This document shows, one piece after another, positions 17,537 to 26,776 of a DNA stretch of 64,000 nt. The position numbers and the translations under genes are program-made. Source of the stretch: Peterkaempfera bronchialis (GTDB lineage Bacteria > Actinomycetota > Actinomycetes > Streptomycetales > Streptomycetaceae); contig NZ_CP031264.1 in NCBI RefSeq assembly GCF_003258605.2, positions 930,001 to 994,000 on the forward strand, read 5' to 3'. The notes under the pieces are model-generated. The model saw nothing but the letters and a program-made list of their open reading frames with translations. It searched no databases and had not been told where the DNA came from. Position 1 is the first letter of the stretch, and each line of letters opens with the position of its first letter.

Positions 17537-19068
17537 CGCGGCCACCTCCCCGCGGCATAGGCCGCCGCCAGGTCGGCGGACCGGGCGCCCAGCGTGGCCA
17601 GCGCCTCGTCGGCGGCGGTGTGCCCGCTGCGGACGGCGCCCTCCATGGTCGCGGGCCACCCGGTCGCGGTCCACGCACCGGCCAGCAGCAGCCCCGGGAC
17701 CCGGGTGCGGGCACCGGGCCGCAGCCGGGCACTGCCCGGCGCGGGGTCGAAGGTCGCGGTGCGCTCACGGGTGACGAAGAAGTCCCGCAGCCGGGCGCCG
17801 CGCGCGGCCGGCAGCAGCCGCTCCAGCTCCGGCAGATAGCGGCGGCGCAGCTCGGCCACCGGCAGGTCGATCTCGTCCTGGGCGGCGGACTGGGAGACCG
17901 CGAGGTACTGGGCGTGCGGGTCCCGCTCGGCGAGCCCGGAGTGCCGGGTCCGGTCGAACACCCACTGGACGGGTGTGCCGATACCGGCAAAGAACGGCCT
18001 GCGCAGCACCCGGCGGTCGTAGATGGCATGCACGTTGAGGATGGGCGCCGTGCCGAGTCGGCGCAACCGGTCCTGGCCGTCGAGGCTGTCCGGGGGGAGC
18101 AGCTGGGCGGCGGCGTCCTGCGGTACGGCCAGCACCACGGCGTCCGCGTGCAGCAGCTCACCCCCGGCGGGCAGCCGCTCGCCCTCCACCCGGACGGCGT
18201 GCCGGTCGTGGCCCTGTGCGGTCGGGCGGTGCGTATTCGAACCTTGGGACGACACGTTCCCCGCGCCCGGAGCGTCCGCCTCCGGGCCGCCGGCGGATGA
18301 CTTCAGGGCCGCCGCCCTGGCCCGCAGCAGGACCCGGACGCCGCTGCGGTGCAGCGCGTCCAGTGCCGCGTCATGGTGGATGACGCCCAGGGGGACGTCG
18401 GCCCAGCCGATGTCGGAGGCGCCGGGCGCGGAGAGCAGCCCGGTCTTGAAGACCATGGCGGCCAGGGCCAGCGACACCTGGTCGGCGGTGGCGTTCAGGG
18501 TGGCGACGCCCACCAGGTCCCAGAGCGCCTCGACGGTGCGGCGCGACTGGCCCTGCTGCCGCAGCCAGTCGCCGAAGGAGCGCTCGTCCAGTGCCGGGTC
18601 GGCCGGGTCCAGGCCGTACAGCGCCAGGGTCGCCCGGACCACCTGGAGCCGCTCGGCGGTGCCCAGGTGCGGATAGCGCGCCAGGCTGCCCGCCAGGTGC
18701 AGCGGCACGGGCAGCGCGGTGCGGCGCAGCCGGCCGAGCCGAAGGCCCTCCATCCGGCCCGGGTCGGCGCCGGAGACGTCCAGGACGGGCACATCGAGCC
18801 GCCGCTGCACGGAGACCATCCCGCCGGCGCCGAGCCGGTCGATCAGCCCGCGGTAGGCCGTGCAGCAGCGCAGGAAGACATGCTGGCCGTTGTCGACGGT
18901 GAGGTCGCCCCGCTGGAAGGAGAAGGCCAGGCCGCCGAGGCGCGGGCGGCCCTCCACCAGCGTCACGGCGAGTCCGGCCTCGGCCAGCCGCAGGGCGGCG
19001 GTGATACCGGCCAGCCCGCCGCCGATGACGACCGCGGTGGCCCGGTCCTGCTGCGTGGCGCTGCTCAT
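17533..19068 (-). CDS. hpnE: Hydroxysqualene dehydroxylase/desaturase HpnE
   Basis: FAD-dependent amine oxidase-fold enzyme that reduces hydroxysqualene to squalene, the third step of the HpnCDE squalene route. The FAD-binding motif is VVIGGGLAGITAALRLAE near residue 13, followed by GRPRLGG; the C-terminal FAD site LLLAGAWTATGWPATMEGAV is present. 511 aa. ATG 19068 behind GGGGGGAGAGG. A roughly 30-residue acidic/Ser insertion near the middle (around SSAGGPEADAPGAG) is unlike the conserved core. Confidence 0.9.
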   Translation of the reverse strand: MSSATQQDRATAVVIGGGLAGITAALRLAEAGLAVTLVEGRPRLGGLAFSFQRGDLTVDNGQHVFLRCCTAYRGLIDRLGAGGMVSVQRRLDVPVLDVSGADPGRMEGLRLGRLRRTALPVPLHLAGSLARYPHLGTAERLQVVRATLALYGLDPADPALDERSFGDWLRQQGQSRRTVEALWDLVGVATLNATADQVSLALAAMVFKTGLLSAPGASDIGWADVPLGVIHHDAALDALHRSGVRVLLRARAAALKSSAGGPEADAPGAGNVSSQGSNTHRPTAQGHDRHAVRVEGERLPAGGELLHADAVVLAVPQDAAAQLLPPDSLDGQDRLRRLGTAPILNVHAIYDRRVLRRPFFAGIGTPVQWVFDRTRHSGLAERDPHAQYLAVSQSAAQDEIDLPVAELRRRYLPELERLLPAARGARLRDFFVTRERTATFDPAPGSARLRPGARTRVPGLLLAGAWTATGWPATMEGAVRSGHTAADEALATLGARSADLAAAYAAGRWPR

Positions 19069-19180
19069 CGCCTCTCCCCCCGGGTGCGGGCGCTGCCTTC
19101 CGGCGGCCGCACGGCTGCTGCACTGGACGCGTCCGCCCGCCCGCGTGGTCGCGCGGTGTCTGCGGGTGGCGGTGTTGCGG

Positions 19181-20083
19181 TCAAGAGCGTCCTCCGGCCA
19201 GTCCGGACAGCGCCACATAGGCCTTCTCCCAGCCGGGCAGCGACACCCTGCCGCGCAGTACCGACTCGGGCTCTGCGGCGATGCGCCGCAGCAGCCGGTG
19301 GTAGATGCCCGCCATGGCGGCGGCGCATGCGCGACTGCGGCGGTCGAGCATCGGCAGCAGCAGCAGCCCCTCCTCGAAGTACTGCTGGGCGCGGGCCGCC
19401 TGGAAGGCGATCAGCCCGGTGAAGTCGGCACCGGCGACCGGCTGCGCGGCGCCGAAGCCGGCCTCGCAGCCGAACCGCGCCAGGTCCTCGGCGGGCAGGT
19501 AGGTGCGGCCGGTGCCGGCGTCCTCCCGCAGGTCGCGCAGGATGTTGGTGAGCTGGAGGGCCAGGCCGAGGGTGTCGGCGTACTCGGCGCCCAGCTTGGG
19601 GTCGGTGCAGCCGAAGACGCCGAGTGAGAGGCGCCCGATGGAGCCGGCCACGCAGCGGCAGTAGGCGCGCAGTTCGTCGAAGGTCGCGTACTCGACGCCC
19701 CGCAGGTCCATCTCCACGCCGTCGATCAGCTCGTCGAAGGCGTCCACCGGCACGGGGAAGCGCACGGCGGCATCGGCCAGGGCGACCTTGACGGGGTCGG
19801 TGTCGTCCTCCTGCACCTCGCCGGCCCGCACCTCGTCCAGCAGCGCCCGGGTGCGGCCGAGCAGCTCCGTCTTGCGCTCCGGCGGAAGGTCGCCGTCGCC
19901 GATGTCGTCGACCCGGCGGGCGAGGGCGTAGAGCGCGGACATGGCGAGCCGCTTGGGCTCCGGAAGCAGCCGGATCCCGTAGCCGAAGTTGCGCGCCTGC
20001 ATGCCGGTGACCGCTTCGCAGTACCGGTAGGCCGCCATGACCTGCGCGGACGCCAGTGGTGATGCCGCCACCCCGGGGCTCAC
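19181..20083 (-). CDS. hpnD: Presqualene diphosphate synthase HpnD
   Basis: Squalene/phytoene synthase-fold enzyme joining two farnesyl diphosphates to presqualene diphosphate. Aspartate motifs are RRVDDIGDGD and LQLTNILRDLREDAG, with the GRTYLP segment after the second; 300 aa. Its GTG start overlaps the hpnC stop (GTGA). The stronger Asp motifs compared with its neighbour are why I call this one HpnD and the upstream paralogue HpnC. Confidence 0.92.
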   Translation of the reverse strand: MSPGVAASPLASAQVMAAYRYCEAVTGMQARNFGYGIRLLPEPKRLAMSALYALARRVDDIGDGDLPPERKTELLGRTRALLDEVRAGEVQEDDTDPVKVALADAAVRFPVPVDAFDELIDGVEMDLRGVEYATFDELRAYCRCVAGSIGRLSLGVFGCTDPKLGAEYADTLGLALQLTNILRDLREDAGTGRTYLPAEDLARFGCEAGFGAAQPVAGADFTGLIAFQAARAQQYFEEGLLLLPMLDRRSRACAAAMAGIYHRLLRRIAAEPESVLRGRVSLPGWEKAYVALSGLAGGRS

Positions 20084-21060
20084 CTTCCCTTCACATATGT
20101 AGCCGCCGCTTCCCGCAGGAGGCGGCTCTTGGCGGGCTTGGGCGGCCCGGGCAGTACGTCGTACCCGACGGCGGTGATCGCCCCCAGGGCGGCGCGCCCG
20201 CCGGCGGTGAAGCCGGCCAGCAGCAGCCTGAGCCTTCCTCGCACCGTACCCACCAGTGGTGCGCCATGATCGAGCAGGGTCCCCGCCCGCTGCACCTGAA
20301 AGGCGATCAGGTCGCGCACCCGCCCGCCTGCGGCAGGGGCGGCGAGGTCCGCTTCGGTCACACCGAACCGGTCCAGATCCTCCGCAGGCAGATAGATCCT
20401 CCCCCTCGCGCGGTCCTCCGCAACGTCCTGGAGGTGCTCGACGACCTGGAGTGCGCTACAGATCGCATCCGAGCGCTCCACCCGTTCGGGTGTGGAGACG
20501 CCCGCGATGGCCAGGACCAGGCGGCCGACCGGGTTGGCCGACAGCTCGCAGTAGCCCAGCAGGTCCTCGTAGGTGGCGTAGCGGGTGGTCTGCTGGTCCA
20601 CCCGGTTCGCCTGGATCAGGTTACGGAAGGGGTCGGCGGTGAGCCCGTGATTTTCCACCAGCGGCACCAGGGCGCGCATCAGCGGATGGCGGGGCTGCTC
20701 GACGCCGCAGGTGCCGAGCACGATGGCGAAGACCCGGTCGAGGTCGCGCTCCAGCCCGTCGAGCAGGGCCAGCCGGAAGGCGGTCTCCTCCTCGGTGGGC
20801 AGGTCGGAGCCGTCCCGCCGGCGGGTCTGCGGGAGGGGCTGGTCGACGCCGAGCACCTTGGCGACCTGGTCGGGGTGGTCCAGGTCGCCGTCGCCCGCGT
20901 CGTCCACCAGCCGGGCGAACCCGTAGACCGCCATCAGGTCGTCGCGCCAGGCTGCGGGCAGGAAGAAGGGGGCGACGGGGAAGTTCTCCCGCGCCGCCTT
21001 GCCCAGCACAGCGCCCTCGGGGGGCGCACCTGGGCTGGAAGGGCGTGCGTCCGCGCTCAC
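20080..21060 (-). CDS. hpnC: Hydroxysqualene synthase HpnC
   Basis: Second squalene/phytoene synthase paralogue; HpnC converts presqualene diphosphate to hydroxysqualene. Motifs are ARLVDDAGDGD and the HpnC-type LQVVEHLQDVAED, then GRIYLP. First gene of the hopanoid operon. I chose the GTG at 21060 (VSADARPSS) giving 326 aa; the frame is open further upstream but codon use there is poor and no better ribosome site is seen. A -10-like TAGAGT at 21246-21251 (minus strand) is a candidate promoter element about 190 bp upstream. Confidence 0.9.
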   Translation of the reverse strand: MSADARPSSPGAPPEGAVLGKAARENFPVAPFFLPAAWRDDLMAVYGFARLVDDAGDGDLDHPDQVAKVLGVDQPLPQTRRRDGSDLPTEEETAFRLALLDGLERDLDRVFAIVLGTCGVEQPRHPLMRALVPLVENHGLTADPFRNLIQANRVDQQTTRYATYEDLLGYCELSANPVGRLVLAIAGVSTPERVERSDAICSALQVVEHLQDVAEDRARGRIYLPAEDLDRFGVTEADLAAPAAGGRVRDLIAFQVQRAGTLLDHGAPLVGTVRGRLRLLLAGFTAGGRAALGAITAVGYDVLPGPPKPAKSRLLREAAATYVKGR

Positions 21061-21393
21061 CGGCGACCGCCCGGTGGGCTCCCGGCACGTCGCGGCACCG
21101 GACCGCGTGCCCCCTCGGAATGGGCCGAAGCCGCCACTGGCGTCACTCCCCCGTTCTACACCGATCTTGACGGCGTGCACACAGCGGACACGCCCTGACC
21201 CCTGGGAGAGCACATCCTCCGCTGCCTCTCCCGACCTGTGCACTCACTCTAGGCCGAGGGACCGACAGCGGCTCCCAGAGGGGTGATCCCGTGCCCAAGT
21301 CGTCACACGGCGGAGGGCCGGCGTCCCGGGTACGCCGGGATGCCGGCCCTGGGCCGTACGGAGCCGCTGTGCGGAGTGCGCCGACGCCGGGCG
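21061..21393. other. Intergenic region between hpnC and the ABC exporter
   Basis: Holds the expected promoter of the hopanoid operon (candidate TAGAGT noted under hpnC) and the 3' end of the envelope operon. No gene seen. Confidence 0.4.
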
Positions 21394-22221
21394 TCAGCGC
21401 TTGTTCTCCTTCTCGTACGCCTTGATGACCTCGTCGGTGGGCCCGTCCATCATCAGCTCACCCTTCTCCAACCAGATCACACGGTTGCAGGTGTCCCGGA
21501 TCGACTTGTTGTTGTGGCTCACCAGGAAGACCGTGCCGGCCTCCTTGCGCAGCTCACGGATGCGCTGCTCGCTGCGGCGCTGGAACTTGGCGTCGCCGGT
21601 GGCCAGCGCTTCGTCGATCATCAGCACATCGTGGCTCTTGGCCGCCGCGATGGAGAACCGCAGCCGGGCCGACATACCCGAGGAGTAGGTGCGCATCGGC
21701 AGCGAGATGAAGTCGCCCTTCTCGTTGATGCCGGAGAACTCCACGATCTCGTCGTAGCGCGTCCTGATCTCCTCCTGGGTCATGCCCATCGCCAGGCCGC
21801 CCAGGATGACGTTGCGCTCACCGGTGAGGTCGTTCATCAGGGCCGCGTTGACGCCCAGCAGCGACGGCTGGCCCTCGGTGTAGACCGAGCCGCGCTCGGC
21901 CGGCAGCAGACCGGCCACCGCCTTCAGCAGGGTGGACTTCCCGGAGCCGTTGGAGCCGATCAGGCCGATCGACTCGCCCTTGTAGGCGATGAAGGAGACG
22001 CCGCGCACGGCGTGCACCTCGCGCACCGAGGGGGAGCGCCGCTTGGAGAGGATCCGGCTCAGCGCCGAGGTGGCGCTGCCCTTGCCGCTGCCCGCGCCGT
22101 GCACCCGGTAGACGACGTGCAGGTCGTCGACGACCACGGTGGGGATGTGCTGCGCGACAAGCTTGTCCGCGTCCGTGTCGCTCGCGCCCACGGTCTGCGT
22201 ACCGGTCGATGCCTCAGCCAC
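21394..22221 (-). CDS. Polysaccharide/teichoic-acid export ABC ATPase (TagH/Wzt type)
   Basis: ATPase subunit of a polymer-exporting ABC transporter, 275 aa. Walker A is IGLIGSNGSGKSTLL, the signature is YSSGMSARLRFSIA and Walker B is HDVLMIDEALATGD, followed by the His switch FLVSHNN. An N-terminal extension of about 30 residues carries no carbohydrate-binding domain, as in TagH-type short forms. The GTG start overlaps the permease gene by 8 bases. Last gene of the envelope operon. Confidence 0.9.
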   Translation of the reverse strand: MAEASTGTQTVGASDTDADKLVAQHIPTVVVDDLHVVYRVHGAGSGKGSATSALSRILSKRRSPSVREVHAVRGVSFIAYKGESIGLIGSNGSGKSTLLKAVAGLLPAERGSVYTEGQPSLLGVNAALMNDLTGERNVILGGLAMGMTQEEIRTRYDEIVEFSGINEKGDFISLPMRTYSSGMSARLRFSIAAAKSHDVLMIDEALATGDAKFQRRSEQRIRELRKEAGTVFLVSHNNKSIRDTCNRVIWLEKGELMMDGPTDEVIKAYEKENKR

Positions 22222-23116
22222 GGCCGTACTCCTCCTCAGCCTTCCAGAAGTACAGGAACCCGCCGATGCCCGCGAGCAGCGCCCAGCCGACCGCCCAGGC
22301 CCAGACATGCGGGGGCAGGACGTCGCTCTTGACGGAGTCCAGCAGGGCGAAGCGCATCAGGTCGATGTAGACCGCGATCGGGTTGACGTCGAGCAGGGTC
22401 TTGGCCCACTCGGGGACGTCGATGTTCTGGACGTTGAACATCACGCCGGAGGCGTACATCCAGGTGCGCATGACGAACGGCATCAGCTGCGCGGTGTCGG
22501 TGACCTTGGCGCCGACCCTGGCCAGCACCATCGCCAGGCCCGCGTTGAAGACGAACTGGAGCACCAGGATCGGCAGCACCAGCGCCCAGGACACCATCGG
22601 CAGGTTGGCGAAGAGCACGATGCCCAGCAGCACGATCATCGAGAAGAGCAGCTGCTGCAACTGGATGATGGTGAAGGAGATCGGCAGGCAGGCCCGGGGG
22701 AAGTGCAGCGCGCGCACCAGTCCGAGGTTGTCCGCGATCGAGCGGGTGCCCGCCATCACCGCGTTCTGGGTGAAGGTGAAGATGAAGACGCCGATGCACA
22801 GGAACTGGACGAAGTGCGGGGTGTTCCTGCCGGTCTTCAGCAGGATGCCGAAGATCAGGTAGTAGACCGCGCAGTTCAGCAGCGGGGTCATCACCTGCCA
22901 CAGCTGGCCCAGCTTCGCCTTGGTGTACATCGCGGTCAGCCGCGCCGTGGCGTACGCCACGATGAAGTGCCTCCGCGACCAGAGCTGCCGCACATACGCC
23001 GGCAGGCTGGGACGGGCGCCGCTCACCGACAGGCCGTACTTGGCGGCGAGCTGCGCCGGGCTCAGGCCCTGGTCCGGGCCTCCCGCCACCGCTGCGGGGC
23101 GGATGTGCTCACTCAC
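22214..23116 (-). CDS. Polysaccharide export ABC permease (TagG/Wzm type)
   Basis: ABC-2 type membrane subunit, 300 aa, with six hydrophobic segments and the family's amphipathic entry region (RRHFIVAYATARLTAMY). The motif LGQLWQVMTPLLNCAVYYLIFG (shortened) is typical for O-antigen/teichoic-acid exporters. Forms the channel with the downstream ATPase. Start GTG 23116. Substrate probably is the polymer or lipid made by the neighbouring glycosyl- and CDP-alcohol transferases (inference from context). Confidence 0.9.
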   Translation of the reverse strand: MSEHIRPAAVAGGPDQGLSPAQLAAKYGLSVSGARPSLPAYVRQLWSRRHFIVAYATARLTAMYTKAKLGQLWQVMTPLLNCAVYYLIFGILLKTGRNTPHFVQFLCIGVFIFTFTQNAVMAGTRSIADNLGLVRALHFPRACLPISFTIIQLQQLLFSMIVLLGIVLFANLPMVSWALVLPILVLQFVFNAGLAMVLARVGAKVTDTAQLMPFVMRTWMYASGVMFNVQNIDVPEWAKTLLDVNPIAVYIDLMRFALLDSVKSDVLPPHVWAWAVGWALLAGIGGFLYFWKAEEEYGRG

Positions 23117-23258
23117 TGTTGACACTTTCGTCCTATGCGAGATCGGCAGGTCCGGCTTCCGCTTCGGTTCAACGGGCGCTCCCCTGCAATCGTGCCGTTG
23201 CTGCTGCAACGGGGATCTTCGCGGGCCTGGGTCCGCAGGTCAAATGAGGATCGGATGA

Positions 23259-24182
23259 TCAGATCACCGGTGGGCGACCAAGCCTGGTCAGCCGCCACAC
23301 CGTACGCCACCGCATGGGTCTGCGCGGGCCGCAGGGTGTCCTCCATCCTTCTCGGAATCCTCCCATCCAGGCCCGCAGTGCGGCGCGGGAGGGGCGACGT
23401 GCCAGGGTGAGCAGCACCCAGGTGCCCAGGTACGCGGGAACCAGCAGAACGGGCAGGTTCCGGCGGGCCAGCCACACCCGGTTGCGGGCCACCATCCGGT
23501 GGTATACCGCATGGCGGCTGGGCAGCGTAGCCGGATGGTGCAGGACGATATCCGCCCGGTACTCGATGGACCAGCCGGCGTCCAGCGCCCGCCAGGCCAG
23601 GTCGGTCTCCTCATGGGCGTAGAAGAACTCCCCCGGCAGCTGCCCCGCCTGCGGGAAGACCGCGCTGCGCACCGCCGAGGCGCCGCCCAGGAAGGTGGTG
23701 ACCCGGGAGGAGCGCAGCGGGTCGGAGGCGCGCAGCCGGGGTACGTGGCGGCGCTGGGTGGTGCCGGTCTCCGGGTCGGCGATCCGGAAGGAGACGATGC
23801 CGAGGCCGGGGTCGGCGGTGAAGGCCGCGCGGAGCTTCTCGGCGGTGTCGTCGCCGGGGAGCAGTCCGTCGTCGTCCAGGAAGAGCACCGCGTCGACGCC
23901 GGAGCCGTCCGGGCCGAACGCCTCGATGCCGACATTGCGGCCGGCCGGGATGCCCAGGTTCTCGTCCAGTTCGACGGACCGGACGCCCTGCGGCAGCGGC
24001 GGCAGCGGGGCGCCGTTGCCGACCACCACCACCTCCACCGCCGGGCCGCGCTGCCCGGCCACCGACTCCAGCAGGGCGGTCAGCTCGGCCGGCCGGTTGC
24101 CCATGGTGAGGACCACGGCGCCCAGCCGGAAGGAGTCGGCGTCCGCTCCGGTACCGGCCCCGGCCGGCTGGGCCGCGGTCAC
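23259..24182 (-). CDS. Family 2 glycosyltransferase, 307 aa
   Basis: GT2 enzyme, Wzx/rhamnosyl-type fold. The nucleotide-binding strand is LGAVVLTMGNRPAELTALL, DDD motif is VLFLDDDGLLPGDD, and the acceptor region has the ED/ET motif YAHEETDLAWRALDAGW. The C-terminus has one or two hydrophobic stretches (LLVPAYLGTWVLLTLA) that may tether it to the membrane. The GTG start overlaps the stop of the CDP-alcohol transferase gene (GTGA). Acts in the same envelope operon; sugar unknown. Confidence 0.87.
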   Translation of the reverse strand: MTAAQPAGAGTGADADSFRLGAVVLTMGNRPAELTALLESVAGQRGPAVEVVVVGNGAPLPPLPQGVRSVELDENLGIPAGRNVGIEAFGPDGSGVDAVLFLDDDGLLPGDDTAEKLRAAFTADPGLGIVSFRIADPETGTTQRRHVPRLRASDPLRSSRVTTFLGGASAVRSAVFPQAGQLPGEFFYAHEETDLAWRALDAGWSIEYRADIVLHHPATLPSRHAVYHRMVARNRVWLARRNLPVLLVPAYLGTWVLLTLARRPSRAALRAWMGGFREGWRTPCGPRRPMRWRTVWRLTRLGRPPVI

Positions 24183-24994
24183 CGCAGCCTGCTGGAGAGG
24201 ACGATGGAGGCCAGGTGCAGCAGGGTCTGGACCAGCGCGATGGCGGCGAGCACCCCGACCGCGATCCGGGTGAGCAGCAGGTCGCCGTGGACGGCGTCGG
24301 CGATCCCGGCGGCCAGTACCACCAGCGATGCCTCCACACCGCCCACCAGCCGGTGGAACTTCAGCGCGGCGGCCGCCTTGCGGGCCTTGGCGACCCCGGA
24401 CGACCGGGGCACCGAGGCGGTGTCCTGGACGGCCGGCAGGCCGCTGCGGATGCGGGCGACGTCCACCAGGTCGGTCTCGGCCTTGATCAGGATGGCGCCG
24501 AGGGCGGCCACCGTACCGATGAAGGCCCACTCCCAGTGCGCAGTGGCGCCGTCCCGGTGGAAGAGGTCGGCGGCCCGCAGGCCGGCGCCGGTGAGCAGCG
24601 CGGCCTCGGCCAGGTAGTGGCCGACCCGGTCCAGGTAGACGCCGGTGACCGAGGTCTGCCGGCGCCAGCGGGCGACCTCGCCGTCCACGCAGTCCAGCAG
24701 CAGGTAGAGCTGGATCAGCAGGGCGCCGAGGACGGCCCCGGCGATCCCGGGGACGAGCAGCGCCGCACCGGCGACGATGCCGGTGAGCATCATCAGATAG
24801 GTGAGGCTGTTCGGGGTGACCCGGGTGTTCACCATCAGTCGGGTGATCCGCAGGGAGATGGACCGCATATAGATGCGGCCCGCCCAGTGCTCACCGCTGC
24901 GGCGGTCGAGCAGGCCCTCGGGGTGGACGGCTGCGCGCAGCTCCTCGATCGAGGGGCGCGCGGCGGTCAGCTCAGCTGTTGACGGCTTGGACAT
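24179..24994 (-). CDS. CDP-alcohol phosphatidyltransferase-family membrane protein
   Basis: Integral membrane transferase of the CDP-alcohol phosphotransferase family, 271 aa with about six transmembrane segments. The signature reads DCVDGEVAR-x8-GVYLDRVGH, which keeps the first three aspartates, the DG and the AR, but has His in place of the fourth Asp (usually the catalytic base). It overlaps the AraM-like gene by 23 bases. Whether the His supports catalysis or marks a subfamily is unknown. Compare the DUF5941 protein in the same operon, where all four aspartates are present. Confidence 0.85.
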   Translation of the reverse strand: MSKPSTAELTAARPSIEELRAAVHPEGLLDRRSGEHWAGRIYMRSISLRITRLMVNTRVTPNSLTYLMMLTGIVAGAALLVPGIAGAVLGALLIQLYLLLDCVDGEVARWRRQTSVTGVYLDRVGHYLAEAALLTGAGLRAADLFHRDGATAHWEWAFIGTVAALGAILIKAETDLVDVARIRSGLPAVQDTASVPRSSGVAKARKAAAALKFHRLVGGVEASLVVLAAGIADAVHGDLLLTRIAVGVLAAIALVQTLLHLASIVLSSRLR

Positions 24995-26033
24995 AGTCGG
25001 AGTACGCGTCCCGGATGGCAGAAGGGGAGAGGTCAAGGTGCTCAAGGATGGTGAAGCGGCCCGGCCGGGTCTGCGGGGCGTAGTGGACCGCCTCGGTGAA
25101 CTCCTCGTCGGAGAAGCCGATCTCCTTGGCGGTCACCGGCAGCCCGTGGCGGGCCAGGCTGCGGGCGATCAGCCTGGCGGACTCCTGATCGCCGCGCAGG
25201 AAGGTCGCGAAGGCCGCGCCCAGGCCCACCTGCTCGCCGTGCTGGGCCGAGCGCCTGGGGTAGAGCAGGTCCAGCGCATGCGAGATCTCGTGGCAGGCGC
25301 CGGAGGACGGGCGGGTGGAGCCGGCGACGTTCATGGCGATGCCGGAGAGCACCAGCGCCTCGGCAAGGGCGGTGAGCAGGGCGTCGTCCGCCAGGGTGCC
25401 GGGGTGGCGCAGCAGCGTCTCGCCCGCGCTGCGGGCCATGGCGACCGCCAGGCCGTCCACCGGTTCGCCGGTGACGCGCTGGGAGAGCTCCCAGTCGGCA
25501 CAGGCGGAGATGTTGGAGATCGCATCGCCGATGCCGGAGGCCACAAAGCGCTTGGGGGCGCTGCGGACGACATCGAGGTCGACGATGATGCCGATCGGGT
25601 TCGGTACGCCGTAGGAGCCGCGCCCCGCGTCGTTGTCGAGGGTCGACACCGGGGAGCAGATGCCGTCGTGGGCCAGGTTGGTGGCCACCGCCACCATGGG
25701 CAGCCCGACCCGGGCCGCAGCGTACTTGGCGGCGTCGATGATCTTGCCGCCGCCCAGTCCGACCACCGCGTCGTAGTGTCCGGCCCGCATGGCCTCCGCG
25801 AGCAGCACGGCGGAGTCCAGGCTGCCGTCGGCGACGGAGTACCAGTCGGCGCCGGGCAGTTGCGGCTCCAGCCGCTCACGCAGCGCGGTGCCCGACCCGC
25901 CGCTGACCGCTACCGCCATCCGGCCCGAGGTGGACAGCCGCTGGTCGGCCAGGACGGCCGCCAGGTCGTCCAGCGCGCCCGCGCGGATGTCGACGACGAC
26001 CGGCGACGGGATCAGACGGGTCAGTACCGGCAC
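24972..26033 (-). CDS. AraM-like iron-containing alcohol dehydrogenase (glycerol-1-phosphate dehydrogenase type)
   Basis: Dehydroquinate synthase/Fe-ADH fold oxidoreductase, 353 aa. Visible: the nucleotide site VVGLGGGKIIDAAKYAA, the TNLAHDGICSPVSTL segment and a metal-ligand pair in ISHALD and AQHGEQVG, as in sn-glycerol-1-phosphate dehydrogenase and AraM. Such an enzyme would make a polyol phosphate for the CDP-alcohol transferases beside it, which fits an envelope glycerolipid or teichoic-acid-like polymer. Start GTG 26033 overlaps the nucleotidyltransferase gene by 13 bases. Confidence 0.87.
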   Translation of the reverse strand: MPVLTRLIPSPVVVDIRAGALDDLAAVLADQRLSTSGRMAVAVSGGSGTALRERLEPQLPGADWYSVADGSLDSAVLLAEAMRAGHYDAVVGLGGGKIIDAAKYAAARVGLPMVAVATNLAHDGICSPVSTLDNDAGRGSYGVPNPIGIIVDLDVVRSAPKRFVASGIGDAISNISACADWELSQRVTGEPVDGLAVAMARSAGETLLRHPGTLADDALLTALAEALVLSGIAMNVAGSTRPSSGACHEISHALDLLYPRRSAQHGEQVGLGAAFATFLRGDQESARLIARSLARHGLPVTAKEIGFSDEEFTEAVHYAPQTRPGRFTILEHLDLSPSAIRDAYSDYVQAVNS

Positions 26034-26776
26034 GCGATCTCCCGGGCCTTGGCGAGGTCGTCGTGGTTGTCGATCTCCACCCAGGAGACCTCGCCGATGG
26101 GCTGGACGTCGATCCGCAGGCCGCGGTCGACCATCTCCTGGTAGCCGTCCTCGTAGTAGAGCTGCGGGTCGCGCTCGAAGGTGGCCTGGAGCGCGGAGGC
26201 GAGGTGCCCGGCGGCGGAGGGGTTGATCACGGTGATGCCGATGTACTCGCCGGTGGCCTGGGCCGGCTCCATCAGCTTGGTGATCCGCTGGACGCCCTTC
26301 TCGGCGTCGGCGATCACCTTCATCTCCTCGTCGGCGAGGTGCTTCACCGTGTCCAGGGCGAGCAGGATGCCGGGCCGGCTGCCCTCGGCGGCGAGCCGCT
26401 GGTCGGCCTCCAGCATGGTCTTCTCGACCGAGACCGGGTGCACGGTGTCGCCGTTGGCGAGCAGCAGGCCCTCGGCGAAGAGGTCGCGGGCGCACCACAG
26501 GGAGTAGGCGTTGTTCCACTCCTCGGCCTTGTCGTTGTCGACCAGGGTGAGGGTGACGCCGTACTTCTTCTCCAGTGCGGCCTTGCGGTCGTATACGGCC
26601 TCCTTGCGGTAGCCGACGACGACGGCGACGTCCCGCAGACCCACCTCGGCGAAGTTGCCGAGGGTGAGGTCCAGGACGGTCGTCTCGCCGTCCACCGGCA
26701 CCAGGGCCTTGGGCAGGGTGTCGGTGTACGGCCGCAGGCGGCGGCCGGCTCCTGCGGCCAGAACGAGGCCGATCAT
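26021..26776 (-). CDS. Nucleotidyltransferase (NTP_transferase family), 251 aa
   Basis: Sugar/polyol-phosphate nucleotidylyltransferase that should activate a phosphate ester with CTP or another NTP. The signature LAAGAGRRLRPYTDTLPKAL is at the N-terminus, the metal-binding LLANGDTVHP and terminal WVEIDNHDDLAKA follow. It probably feeds CDP-activated alcohols to the CDP-alcohol transferases in the operon (inference). Overlaps the DUF5941 gene by 4 bases. Confidence 0.9.
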   Translation of the reverse strand: MIGLVLAAGAGRRLRPYTDTLPKALVPVDGETTVLDLTLGNFAEVGLRDVAVVVGYRKEAVYDRKAALEKKYGVTLTLVDNDKAEEWNNAYSLWCARDLFAEGLLLANGDTVHPVSVEKTMLEADQRLAAEGSRPGILLALDTVKHLADEEMKVIADAEKGVQRITKLMEPAQATGEYIGITVINPSAAGHLASALQATFERDPQLYYEDGYQEMVDRGLRIDVQPIGEVSWVEIDNHDDLAKAREIACRY

